From Actinomyces denticolens (GTDB taxonomy: Bacteria; Actinomycetota; Actinomycetes; Actinomycetales; Actinomycetaceae): DNA of 51,322 bases. This document shows, one piece after another, positions 23,856 to 31,683 of this stretch. Each line of letters starts with the position of its first letter. Within the stretch, counting starts at the first letter, position 1. Location: positions 1 through 51,322 of the forward strand of contig NZ_MVIW01000023.1 in the NCBI RefSeq assembly GCF_002072185.1. The letters are read 5' to 3'. The notes below the pieces were generated by a model. It saw only the letters and a list, made by a program, of their open reading frames with translations. It searched no databases and was not told the DNA's origin. Made by a program: the position numbers and the translations under genes.

Positions 23856-26447
23856 GTGAGCACGTCGAGCCGGTCCCCCCAGGTTGCGCCCGATCCCGCG
23901 CCCGAGGCGCCTCCCGCCGCCCCGGGCCCGGAGGGAGCGGCCCGCGAGCGCGAGATCGCCGCCGAGCAGCGGGTGGTGGACGCCGCTTACGGGGAGCTGG
24001 ACCGCCGGCTCGCCGAGGCCAGGGCCGCGCTGGCCAGCACCGAGGCGCGCGGCGCGAGCGGTACCCACCAGTCCCGGGGCGAGCGCGACGCCTACGCCGT
24101 TCATTACTCGGGGCTGATCTCCACCCTGGAGGGCGTGGAGGAGCGACTGGTCTTCGGACGGATGGACATGGGCGCCGACGAGCCCGGCACTCCCGGGGCG
24201 GATGACCCCGACGGCCCGGGCTCGCCCGGGTCCTCCCTCGGCGCGGGCCCCGCCGGGGGCGGCGCCGTCGGCGGCCCTCCTCGGCACTACGTGGGCAGGA
24301 TCGGGCTGCATGACGCCGCCCGCCGGGAGGTCGTCCTGGACTGGCGCGCGCCCCTGGCCAGGGCCTTCTACCAGGCGACCGCCCTGGAGCCCATGGGACT
24401 GGTGCGCCGCCGCCATATCGATACGCGCGCCCGGCGCGTCCTGGGAGTGGAGGACGAGCTCATCGACGTCTCGGCCCTCGATGGCGCCGATGCCCGGGCC
24501 GCCGGCGAGCAGGGGGCGCGGCTGGCGGCAGAGGGGCTGCAGGGCGAGGGGGCTCTCATGGCGGCGATGTCGGCGGCCCGCGACGGTCGCATGGGGGACA
24601 TCGTCGCGACGATCCAGGCCGAGCAGGACCGGATCGTCACGGCGCCGGGCACGGGGGTGCTCGTGGTCCAGGGAGGGCCGGGCACGGGCAAGACCGCGGT
24701 CGCGCTGCACCGGGTGGCCTACCTCTTCTACGCCGAGCGGGAGCGCCTGGAGCGCTCCGGGGTGCTGCTGGTGGGCCCCTCGCGAACCTTCCTGCGCTAT
24801 GTGGAGCAGGTGCTGCCCTCCCTGGGGGAGACGGGGGTGGTCTCGACGACGATCGGCGACCTGGTGCCCGGGATCCGGGCTCGTGGCGCGGAGAGCACCG
24901 CCATCGCGGAGATCAAGGGGCGGGCCCTGTGGGCTCGGATCCTGGCCCGGGCGGTCAAGGGCCTCCAGCGCGTCCCGGACGAGCCTCGTCCGATCGTGGT
25001 GGAGGGCACCGCGCTGGAGCTGCGGCCCGAGGACGTGCGCGAGGCGATGGCCAGGGCGCGGCGCGGCGGCAAGCCGCACAACCTGGCCCGCGAGCCCTTC
25101 GTGCTGTGGCTGCTGGAGCGCTTGACGGACCAGTTCGCCGCCGCGACCCGTCAGGACGCCTCGGACCCGGAGACGCGCGCGTGGATCCGCGAGGACATCC
25201 GCACCTCGCGCGACGCCCGCCGGGAGATCAACCTGTGCTGGATGCCGACGACGCCGCAGGGCCTCCTGGAGCGCCTGTGGGCACGCCCGGCCCTGTTGGA
25301 GCGCCTGGCCCCCGAGCTCACCGGGGCCGAGCGCGAGGCGCTGCGCCGCTCACCGGGGTCCGAGCTGACGCCCGCGGACATCCCCCTCATCGATGAACTC
25401 GCCGAGCTGCTGGGCCCCAGCGACGACGCCCAGGCGCAGCGGGCCCGTCTGGAGGCGCGCCGCCGCGAGGAGCTGGTGGCCTACGCCGCCGAGGCGATCG
25501 AGTCCCAGGAGCTCGGCGGTGGGATCGTGACGGCGGAGATGCTGGCCGACCGCGTCGCCGACCACGGGCCCTCCCTCACCCTCGCCGAGCGCGCCCGGGC
25601 GGATCGGAGCTGGACGTACGGGCACGTCGTCGTCGACGAGGCGCAGGAGCTGGGGGCGATGGCCTGGCGGGCGCTGGCGCGGCGCTGCCCGGTGCGCTCC
25701 TTCACGGTGGTGGGCGACCTGGCGCAGTACTCGGGGCCGACGGCGCCGTCGAGCTGGGGGCAGGCACTGCGGGCGCTGGGCACGATCCCGTCAGCAGATG
25801 GTGGAGGGAGCCCCCGGAGGGATCATCACCAGCCCGGTCGGGGCGGGCGCGCCAGGCGCGGTTCGCGGGGCGGGTCGACGCCGCTGCGCGAGGAGGTCCT
25901 CACCGTGTGCTACCGCACCCCGGCCACGGTCATGGAGGCCGCGGACGCGGCGGTGACCTCGCTGGGGCACCCGCCGGTATACCCCGTGTCCTCGGTGCGC
26001 GACCTGCCGGACTGCCTGCGGGTGGACCGCGTCGGCCCGGTGGACTCGACGGGCCGGGCGGAGGGCGCCGCGGGCGCCGCCCTCGAGGAGGCGGTCCTGA
26101 CGGCGGTGCGCGAGGAGATGGCGGCGCTCGATGAGGCGGTGGGGCCCGAGGGGGGCCGGATCGCCCTCATCGCGCCCGATCCCGAGCCCTGGGCCGCGCG
26201 CCTGGCGGCCGACGCCGCGCTGGCCGCCGCGATGGAGGCGCCGGGCGGGGACGTGCTGCGCTCGCGCCTGGCGGTCATGGGCCCGGTGATGTCCAAGGGC
26301 CTGGAGTTCGACATCGTCGTGCTCGTCGAGCCGGGCGAGATCGGCCGGGCGAGTCCGGGCGACCTGTACGTGGCCATGACCCGCCCGACCCGGCGCCTGC
26401 GCGTGGTCTCCTCCGGGTCCCTGCCGAGCGGGCTTACGGCACCGTAG
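23856..26447 (+). CDS. HelD/HelR-type RNA polymerase-associated ATPase
   Basis: This is a UvrD-like superfamily 1 ATPase of the HelD class, which pries stalled or drug-bound RNA polymerase from DNA. In Streptomyces the related HelR displaces rifamycins. The 863-residue protein starts with a coiled-coil arm (about residues 28-100). DWRAPLARAFYQATALEPMG lies near 167-186, Walker A GGPGTGKTAVALHRVAYLFY at about 273-292, motif II VVVDEAQELGAMAWRAL at about 589-605, and VVGDLAQYSGP near 618. The C-terminal motifs VMSKGLEFDIVVLVEP and YVAMTRPTRRL are present. A Gly/Arg-rich insertion at about 648-680 interrupts the region before CYRTP. The GTG start has GAGG before it. It could also be called a generic DNA helicase. 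Confidence 0.85.
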   Translation: MSTSSRSPQVAPDPAPEAPPAAPGPEGAAREREIAAEQRVVDAAYGELDRRLAEARAALASTEARGASGTHQSRGERDAYAVHYSGLISTLEGVEERLVFGRMDMGADEPGTPGADDPDGPGSPGSSLGAGPAGGGAVGGPPRHYVGRIGLHDAARREVVLDWRAPLARAFYQATALEPMGLVRRRHIDTRARRVLGVEDELIDVSALDGADARAAGEQGARLAAEGLQGEGALMAAMSAARDGRMGDIVATIQAEQDRIVTAPGTGVLVVQGGPGTGKTAVALHRVAYLFYAERERLERSGVLLVGPSRTFLRYVEQVLPSLGETGVVSTTIGDLVPGIRARGAESTAIAEIKGRALWARILARAVKGLQRVPDEPRPIVVEGTALELRPEDVREAMARARRGGKPHNLAREPFVLWLLERLTDQFAAATRQDASDPETRAWIREDIRTSRDARREINLCWMPTTPQGLLERLWARPALLERLAPELTGAEREALRRSPGSELTPADIPLIDELAELLGPSDDAQAQRARLEARRREELVAYAAEAIESQELGGGIVTAEMLADRVADHGPSLTLAERARADRSWTYGHVVVDEAQELGAMAWRALARRCPVRSFTVVGDLAQYSGPTAPSSWGQALRALGTIPSADGGGSPRRDHHQPGRGGRARRGSRGGSTPLREEVLTVCYRTPATVMEAADAAVTSLGHPPVYPVSSVRDLPDCLRVDRVGPVDSTGRAEGAAGAALEEAVLTAVREEMAALDEAVGPEGGRIALIAPDPEPWAARLAADAALAAAMEAPGGDVLRSRLAVMGPVMSKGLEFDIVVLVEPGEIGRASPGDLYVAMTRPTRRLRVVSSGSLPSGLTAP

Positions 26448-26463
26448 GTTACGGTTGCGTAGG
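26434..26463 (+). promoter_or_regulatory. Tandem 15-base operator-like repeat before the acyl-CoA ligase gene
   Basis: TTACGGCACCGTAGG (26434-26448) and TTACGGTTGCGTAGG (26449-26463) are adjacent copies identical at 12 of 15 positions. Each is close to a palindrome (TACGG-CA-CCGTA; TACGG-TT-GCGTA). The first overlaps the HelD-type stop codon. The copies end 45 bases before the GTG of a fatty acyl-CoA ligase. Tandem near-palindromes of this kind fit a TetR-type lipid-responsive regulator; which regulator is unknown. Confidence 0.6.
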
Positions 26464-26508
26464 AGCGCGCGCCGCGCCCGGCGGCGCCGACCAACGCGAG
26501 GAGGACGA

Positions 26509-28314
26509 GTGGATCAGGACCACGGCGGCCCCGCCGCGCCGGCCCCTCGGGCAACCGGCCCAGGGGCCTCGACACCCGAGCGGGTGAGCCGGCCGCACTA
26601 CGCGCCGGGCGTGTCCGCGACGATCCCGCCCGTCACCGAGCCGCTGTCCCGGATGCTCGACGACGCCGCGCGCGACTACCCGGACCGGGTCGCCCTGGAC
26701 TTCCTGGGCGCCACCACCACCTATGAGCGGCTGGCCCGCCAGGTGGCCCGAGCCGCGGAAGCGCTGCGGGGCCTGGGGGTACGGCCCGGCGACGTCGTCG
26801 GCCTCATCCTGCCCAACTGCCCCCAGCACGTCCTGCTCGCCTACGCGGCCTGGCGGATCGGCGCGATCGTCGCCGAGCACAACCCCCTGGCCCCGGCCGC
26901 CCAGATACGCGAGCAGATCGAGATCCATCAGGGCGGAGTCATCATCGCCTGGGAGAAGACGATCGCCCGGGTCGTGGCCGCCACCGGATCGCTGGCCGAG
27001 GCCTCGCTGGAGGGCCGTCAGGTCTTCAGCGTCGACCTCTCGCGCCGCCTGCCCCTGACAAGCCGCCTCGCCCTCAAGCTGCCGGTGGCCGCCGCCCGCT
27101 CCCAGCGCCACGAGCTGCGCGGGCAGGTGCCCGCGGGCGTGCGCTCCTGGGACGACCTCGTGGCCGCCTCCCCGCTGCTGCCCGCGAGTCACCCGCTGCC
27201 CGGCGTCGACGATGTCGCCGTGCTCCTGTACACCGGCGGCACCACGGGAACCCCCAAGGCCGTGCGGCTGACCCATGCGAACCTGCGCTCCAACGCCGAG
27301 ATGAGCCTGGAGTGGGCCTCGCAGGTCTGCGCGCCGGGCCGTGAGACTTTCTACGCGGTCCTGCCCTTCTTCCACGCCTTCGGGCTGTCCCTCAACCTGC
27401 TGTGCGCCGTCGGCCTGGCGGCCACCCAGGTGGTGCTGCCCAAGTTCAGCGCGGATATGGTGCTGACGGCCTGGAAACGGCGGCCGGCCACTTTCTTCCC
27501 CGGCGTGCCGGTGATGTTCGACCGGATCCTCACCCGGGCGCGGGCCACTGGTGCGGACCTGTCGAGCTGCTCGGTGGCGGTGTGCGGGGCGGCCGCGAAC
27601 CCCAGGGCGGTGGCGCAGGCCTGGGAGGAGGCCACGGGCGGGGTCATCATCGAGGGCTACGGGATGACCGAGACCTCCCCCATCATCCTGGGCAATCCCA
27701 TCTCCCCCGAGCGGCGCGCGGGGGCACTGGGGGTTCCCTACCCGTCGACCGAGGTGCGCCTCGTGGACCCGGACAACCCGGAGGCAGAGGTGGCGCCCGG
27801 CGAGGTCGGTGAGCTCGTGGCCCGCGGCCCCCAGGTTTTCGCCGGCTATTGGCACGACCCCGAGGAGACCGAGGCCGTCATGCTGCCCGGCGGCTGGCTG
27901 CGCACCGGCGACCTCGTGCGTCAGGAGGCCGACGGCTTCTACGTCATCGCCGACCGCCGCAAGGAGCTCATCATCTCCGGCGGCTTCAACATCTACCCCA
28001 CCGAGGTGGAGGCCGCCGTGCGCTCCATGCCCGAGATCGCCGACGTGGCCGTGGTGGGTGTGCCCAGTCGTGCCGGCGATGAGCGCGTGGTGGCGGCGAT
28101 CGTCCCCCATGAGGGGCAGACCGTCACCCTGGAGCAGGTGCGCGCGTGGGCCGAGCGGACGCTCTCCCACTACGCCCTCCCCCGTGAGATCGCGATCCTG
28201 TCCGAGCTCCCCCGCTCGATGATCGGCAAGGTGCTGCGGCGTGCGGTGCGCGACCAGATCCTGGCCGTCCGGGGCGAGGGCGCGGGAGGCCAGGGGCCCC
28301 AGTCCGATCAGTGA
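26509..28314 (+). CDS. Long-chain fatty acid--CoA ligase (AMP-binding enzyme)
   Basis: The 601-residue enzyme belongs to the ANL superfamily and activates a carboxylic acid as acyl-AMP, then acyl-CoA. It shows the phosphate-binding loop LYTGGTTGTPKAVRLTHANL at about residues 239-258, FYAVLPFFHAFGLSLNLLCA at about 280-299 and VIIEGYGMTETSPI at about 378-391. The hinge region GWLRTGDLVRQEADGFYVI and RRKELIISGGFNIYPTEVEA follow at about 462-503. The C-terminal catalytic Lys is in SMIGKVLRRAVRD near 573. The size and gate region suit long-chain substrates. The GTG at 26509 has GAGGAGG before it. The operator-like repeat upstream suggests lipid control. Confidence 0.9.
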   Translation: MDQDHGGPAAPAPRATGPGASTPERVSRPHYAPGVSATIPPVTEPLSRMLDDAARDYPDRVALDFLGATTTYERLARQVARAAEALRGLGVRPGDVVGLILPNCPQHVLLAYAAWRIGAIVAEHNPLAPAAQIREQIEIHQGGVIIAWEKTIARVVAATGSLAEASLEGRQVFSVDLSRRLPLTSRLALKLPVAAARSQRHELRGQVPAGVRSWDDLVAASPLLPASHPLPGVDDVAVLLYTGGTTGTPKAVRLTHANLRSNAEMSLEWASQVCAPGRETFYAVLPFFHAFGLSLNLLCAVGLAATQVVLPKFSADMVLTAWKRRPATFFPGVPVMFDRILTRARATGADLSSCSVAVCGAAANPRAVAQAWEEATGGVIIEGYGMTETSPIILGNPISPERRAGALGVPYPSTEVRLVDPDNPEAEVAPGEVGELVARGPQVFAGYWHDPEETEAVMLPGGWLRTGDLVRQEADGFYVIADRRKELIISGGFNIYPTEVEAAVRSMPEIADVAVVGVPSRAGDERVVAAIVPHEGQTVTLEQVRAWAERTLSHYALPREIAILSELPRSMIGKVLRRAVRDQILAVRGEGAGGQGPQSDQ

Positions 28315-28390
28315 GGGGCAGCGGGAGCGCGGCCGCGCCCGGACGCCGACCATCGGCGGCCCGCGGCCCCGGGCAGGCCTGTCAGCCCTG

Positions 28391-29272
28391 TCAGTCCCTG
28401 GGGAGGCGGTAGCGCTCCATGAGGCCCAGGGCGAACTCGGGGTCGTAGTGGTCGGCGGTCAAGGGCGTTGCCTCGTCGAGGGCGGCGATGGCGGCCATCT
28501 CCTCCTCGGCCAGGGAGAAGTCGAGGATGTCCAGGTTGGCGGCCATGCGGTCGCGGTGCACGGACTTGGGGATGATGATGACGTCGCGCTGCAGCAGGTA
28601 GCGCAGGGCCACCTGGGCGGCGGTCCTGCCATGCGCCTCCCCGATCGCGGTGAGCACCGGGTGGGTGAAGATGCCCTTGCGGCCCTGGGCGAGCGGCCCC
28701 CAGGACTCCAGGGCGGTGCCGTACTTGGCGTACCAGGGGCGCGAGGCCGCCTGCTGGTTGAAGACGTGGGTCTCCATCTGGTTCACGGCCGGGGCGACCT
28801 CGACGTTCTGCGCCAGGTCGACGAAGCGGTCCGGGAAGAAGTTGGACACGCCGATGGCGCGGGCCTTGCCGGCCCGGAGGGCGGCCTCCATGGCGCGGTA
28901 GGTGCCGTAGTAGTCGCCGAAGGGCTGGTGGACGAGGAGGAGGTCGACGTAGTCGGTGCCCAGGCGCCGCAGGGAGGCGTCGATCGAGCGGGTGGCCGTG
29001 CCCTCGCCGGCGTTGGAGAACCAGACCTTCGTGGTGAGGAACAGCTCCTCGCGGGGAATGCCGCAGGCGGCGACGGCGGCCCCCACGCCCTCCTCGTTGC
29101 GGTAGGCCTGGGCGGTGTCGATCGAGCGGTAGCCGACCTCGATGGCCTCGTGCACGGCGCGCTCGGTCTCCTCCGGCGGGGTGAGGAAGACGCCGTAGCC
29201 GATCATCGGCATGACGACGCCGTTGTTGAGGGTGGTGGTGGGGATCTCAGGGGTGGATGGGGCGCTGGTCAT
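28391..29272 (-). CDS. Aldo/keto reductase
   Basis: The 293-residue NADPH-dependent oxidoreductase has the AKR barrel signatures: PMIGYGVFLTP at about residues 23-33, YRSIDTAQAYRNEEGVGAAV at about 49-68 with catalytic Asp and Tyr, LTTKVWFSN with the catalytic Lys near 82, and VDLLLVHQPFGDYYG with the active-site His near 115. GVSNFFPDRFVDL lies at about 140, and IIIPKSVHRDRMAANLDILD binds the cofactor phosphate near 245. It resembles 2,5-diketo-gluconate reductase-type AKR5 enzymes; the natural substrate is not deducible. ATG 29272 has GGGAGA before it. It lies 64 bases after dapA on the same strand and is convergent with the acyl-CoA ligase. Confidence 0.9.
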   Translation of the reverse strand: MTSAPSTPEIPTTTLNNGVVMPMIGYGVFLTPPEETERAVHEAIEVGYRSIDTAQAYRNEEGVGAAVAACGIPREELFLTTKVWFSNAGEGTATRSIDASLRRLGTDYVDLLLVHQPFGDYYGTYRAMEAALRAGKARAIGVSNFFPDRFVDLAQNVEVAPAVNQMETHVFNQQAASRPWYAKYGTALESWGPLAQGRKGIFTHPVLTAIGEAHGRTAAQVALRYLLQRDVIIIPKSVHRDRMAANLDILDFSLAEEEMAAIAALDEATPLTADHYDPEFALGLMERYRLPRD

Positions 29273-29336
29273 GAGGATCTCCCTAGCGGTGAGGCGGTTG
29301 CGGTGGTTGCCGCTGACGGTCGCGGTGGTGGGGCTC

Positions 29337-30239
29337 CTACAGGAGGCCGGAGGCGGCCAGGGCTGCGCGCAGGGCGTCGATCTCCTCGGCGGAGGCCCGC
29401 ACGAGCGGCAGGCGCACGGCGGCGCTGGGGATGCGCCCCTGAAGGAGGAGGGCCTCCTTGGCCATGACGGCCCCCTGACCGCCTCCCATGATGGCTCCGA
29501 CGAGCGGGCGCATGCGCTGGGCGACGGCACGGGCCCCGGCGAGGTCCCCCTCATCGACCTCGGTGATCATCTCGCGCCAGGAATGGGCGTCCGCATGGGC
29601 GACCACCGAGATGACGCCGCTGGCGCCGTGGGCGAGCCAGGCGAAGTTGAGGCCGTCGTCCCCCGAGTAGTACTCCAGGCCGGTGGCCTCCATGCGGCGG
29701 AAGCCCTGCTCGACGTCGCCGGTGGCGTCCTTGACGGCGAGTACGCGGGGATGCTCGGCCAGGCGCGCGAGGGTGTCGTCGGTGATGCGCACGCCGGTGC
29801 GGCCCGGGATGTCGTAGACCATGACGGGCAGGTCGGTGGCCTCGACGACCGCCATGATGTGCTGGTAGACGCCCTCCTGGCTGGGGCGGTTGTAGTAGGG
29901 GGCGTTGATGAGCAGGCCCTCGGCGCCCGCGGCCTGGCTGCCCGCGCCGATGCGCACGGCGTGGGCGGTGTCGTTGGAGCCGGCGCCGGCCATCAGCATG
30001 GCGCGCCCGCCGAGGGCGTCCTTGACCTCGCGCAGGAGCGTCTGCTTCTCGGGCAGGTGGGTGGTGGGGGCCTCCCCGGTGGTTCCGGCCAGAAGGATGA
30101 GATCGGCGCCGTCGTCGACGAGGGAGACGGCCAGGGACTGGGCTGCGGGGACGTCGATCTCGCCCTCGGGGGTGAAGGGGGTGATCATGGCGACGCCGAC
30201 GGAGCCGAAGGAGCGCGGGGGCAGGGTGTTCTGGGTCAT
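29337..30239 (-). CDS. dapA: 4-hydroxy-tetrahydrodipicolinate synthase DapA
   Basis: DapA condenses pyruvate with aspartate semialdehyde, the first step committed to DAP and lysine. The 300-residue TIM barrel shows VAMITPFTPEGEID at about residues 16-29, LAGTTGEAPTTHLPEK at about 50-65 and GLLINAPYYNRPSQEGVYQH at about 107-126. VMVYDIPGRTGV follows at about 138-149, and the Schiff-base Lys is in VLAVKDATGDVEQG near 170. The ATG has no ribosome binding site. TACCCT sits six bases upstream, so the mRNA is probably leaderless. It precedes the aldo/keto reductase gene. Confidence 0.95.
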   Translation of the reverse strand: MTQNTLPPRSFGSVGVAMITPFTPEGEIDVPAAQSLAVSLVDDGADLILLAGTTGEAPTTHLPEKQTLLREVKDALGGRAMLMAGAGSNDTAHAVRIGAGSQAAGAEGLLINAPYYNRPSQEGVYQHIMAVVEATDLPVMVYDIPGRTGVRITDDTLARLAEHPRVLAVKDATGDVEQGFRRMEATGLEYYSGDDGLNFAWLAHGASGVISVVAHADAHSWREMITEVDEGDLAGARAVAQRMRPLVGAIMGGGQGAVMAKEALLLQGRIPSAAVRLPLVRASAEEIDALRAALAASGLL

Positions 30240-30245
30240 GCCCCG

Positions 30246-30251
30246 AGGGTA
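30246..30251 (-). promoter_or_regulatory. Candidate -10 element (TACCCT) for dapA
   Basis: TACCCT on the minus strand is separated from the dapA ATG by exactly six bases, with no ribosome binding site between. The same geometry is seen at dapB and at the M16 peptidase gene. Confidence 0.45.
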
Positions 30252-30281
30252 ACGGTGATCACGCGCCGAGGACAGGGCGTC

Positions 30282-31211
30282 TCAGGGCATCTCCGAGTCC
30301 TCCCGAGTCTTCCCGGGTCCTCCTGGGTCCTCCTGGGTCCGCGGCTGCCGCCTCGGGGCGACGACCCTGTCGATGGCGGCGACGTCGAGGCCGCCGTAGC
30401 CCTGGGCATGGGCGGCGGCCAGCTGCATGAGACCGGCCGCGCCGACGGGGGTGGGCACGCCCAGGCGGGCGGCGGCCTCGACAGCCAGGCGCAGGTCCTT
30501 CAGGGCCAAGTCGACGCCGAAGCGGTTGGCGAGGTCGCCGTCGATCATCCACGGCAGGCGCAGGTCGGCCTGGTAGGACCAGCCGCCGGTGTCCTTGAGG
30601 GCTTCCAGGAAGGCGGCGGGCTCAACGCCGGCCGCGCGGCACAGCTCATAGCCCTCGGCGACGAGTGCGACGGTGGTCATGCCGATGAGGTTGGAGACGA
30701 GCTTGAAGGCGGCGGCGCTCTCCACAGAGCCCATGCGGTGGACGACGGCGCCGATGATCCCGAAGACCTCTGCCAGCTCCTCCAGGGCGCCCTCGTCCCC
30801 GCCCACGAAGAGCGGCAGCTCTCCGGCCTCGGCCTGGGCCGGGCCCTTGCCCAGCGGGCAGGCGACGAAACGGCGTCCGGCGGCCCGGGCGCCATCGGCG
30901 AGGGCGCGGGCGGTGGCGGGGTCGACGGTGGAGGCGTCCATCCAGATCGCCCCGGCGGGCGAGTACTCGCGGTTGGCCTCGTGGACCTCGAGGACCGTCT
31001 CGGGCATGGGCAGGCAGGTGATGACGAGGTCGGCGCCGTCGAGGGCCTCGCGCATGCCGGCCGCGGCGATGGCCCCGGCCGCGGCGCAGGCCTCGACCGG
31101 CGCCTTGCTGCGCCCGACCACGCGCACCTCGAAGCGGTGACTCCTGGCCAGGTTCCTCGCGATGCCGCCGCCCATGCGGCCGACCCCGATGCAGGCGATG
31201 GTGCGGATCAT
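30282..31211 (-). CDS. NAD(P)-dependent beta-hydroxyacid dehydrogenase family protein
   Basis: The 309-residue protein has a Rossmann fold with IACIGVGRMGGGIARNLARS at about residues 5-24, VITCLPMPETVLEV near 64 and WMDASTVDPATA at about 91-102. The substrate segment PLGKGPAQAEAGELPLFVGG lies at about 119-138, and the catalytic Lys is in FKLVSNLIGMTTVALVAEG near 170. The substrate loop differs from the DAPVSGG loop of 3-hydroxyisobutyrate dehydrogenase and is closer to the PVGR-type loop of sulfolactaldehyde reductases, so the substrate is open. The C terminus is written by a tandem ten-base repeat. AAGGAGGAA precedes the ATG. It lies upstream of dapA on the same strand. Confidence 0.82.
   Translation of the reverse strand: MIRTIACIGVGRMGGGIARNLARSHRFEVRVVGRSKAPVEACAAAGAIAAAGMREALDGADLVITCLPMPETVLEVHEANREYSPAGAIWMDASTVDPATARALADGARAAGRRFVACPLGKGPAQAEAGELPLFVGGDEGALEELAEVFGIIGAVVHRMGSVESAAAFKLVSNLIGMTTVALVAEGYELCRAAGVEPAAFLEALKDTGGWSYQADLRLPWMIDGDLANRFGVDLALKDLRLAVEAAARLGVPTPVGAAGLMQLAAAHAQGYGGLDVAAIDRVVAPRRQPRTQEDPGGPGKTREDSEMP
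30297..30340. repeat. Tandem ten-base repeat at the 3' end of a dehydrogenase gene
   Basis: Four consecutive decamers of the TCCTGGGTCC type (TCCCGAGTCT, TCCCGGGTCC, TCCTGGGTCC, TCCTGGGTCC) follow a partial copy. They encode the last residues of the dehydrogenase. Ten is not a multiple of three, so loss or gain of one unit would alter the C terminus. Confidence 0.7.
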
Positions 31212-31408
31212 TCGCTTCCTCCTTCAACGCAGGGGTGCGCGGCGCCGACGCCCGTTCCTCGCGCCGATGCTGTCGCGCCGCTCGCAGACCAGCCTAGATG
31301 ATTGATTCCAGGGGGGTGGTTAGTGGTCGTAAGGGGTTGGGGGACGCGGACTGAGATGCCGGCGGGGCCCCTGCGGCGTGGGCCTCGAGGTCGAGCCGCC
31401 CCTTGAGG

Positions 31409-31555
31409 GCGCCGGGAGTGGGCGCACTCAAGGGGGATGGAGTCCGCCACCCGCATGTTGTCGGACCACAGGCCGGCGGTGGCGCACAGGTGCGAGAGGA
31501 CTGCCTGCATCGTGCCGGTCAGGGCGCGCGGCCGCGTGATCAGCTCGGCGTCCAT
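31409..31555 (-). pseudogene. Remnant of an IS982-type transposase
   Basis: The 472-base gap between the dehydrogenase and acetyltransferase genes contains one recognizable protein trace. A minus-strand frame reads RALTGTMQAVLSHLCATAGL, then a WSDNMRVADSIPLECAHSR segment. It matches my recollection of the IS982 family region around the first catalytic Asp (typically WVVDSTPVECARSRPTVKRS). Only about 49 codons remain. Both the N-terminal part and everything past the SR motif are missing, and no terminal inverted repeats were found. It is a dead fragment that marks an old insertion or deletion. The rest of the gap shows nothing recognizable besides the next promoter. Confidence 0.6.
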
Positions 31556-31670
31556 CGACTGGTGCGTGTCGCACCGAGTGGAGCGTCCTGCCCGCACCAG
31601 TGGGTGCAAACGGCACCAGTCAGGCGGGCTTGAGGCGGACGACGGGCGGGCTCAGCCGGGGCTCGGCCGA

Positions 31671-31676
31671 TAGGCT
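31671..31676 (+). promoter_or_regulatory. Candidate -10 element (TAGGCT) before the acetyltransferase
   Basis: TAGGCT ends seven bases before the ATG at 31684 and no ribosome binding site is present between, which suggests a leaderless transcript. Confidence 0.4.
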
Positions 31677-31683
31677 CGCGCCC

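Noticed and set aside
23574-25079. A 501-codon minus-strand frame opposite the HelD-type gene
   Set aside because: It is a shadow frame. Walker A and other ATPase motifs are on the plus strand.
30297-30340. Possible CRISPR-like repeats
   Set aside because: The decamers are contiguous without spacers and lie in a coding region. No cas genes are in the window.
31208-31609. A 133-codon minus-strand frame as an intact gene
   Set aside because: It overlaps the start of the dehydrogenase gene, and only the middle 49 codons look protein-like. It is treated as an IS982 remnant.
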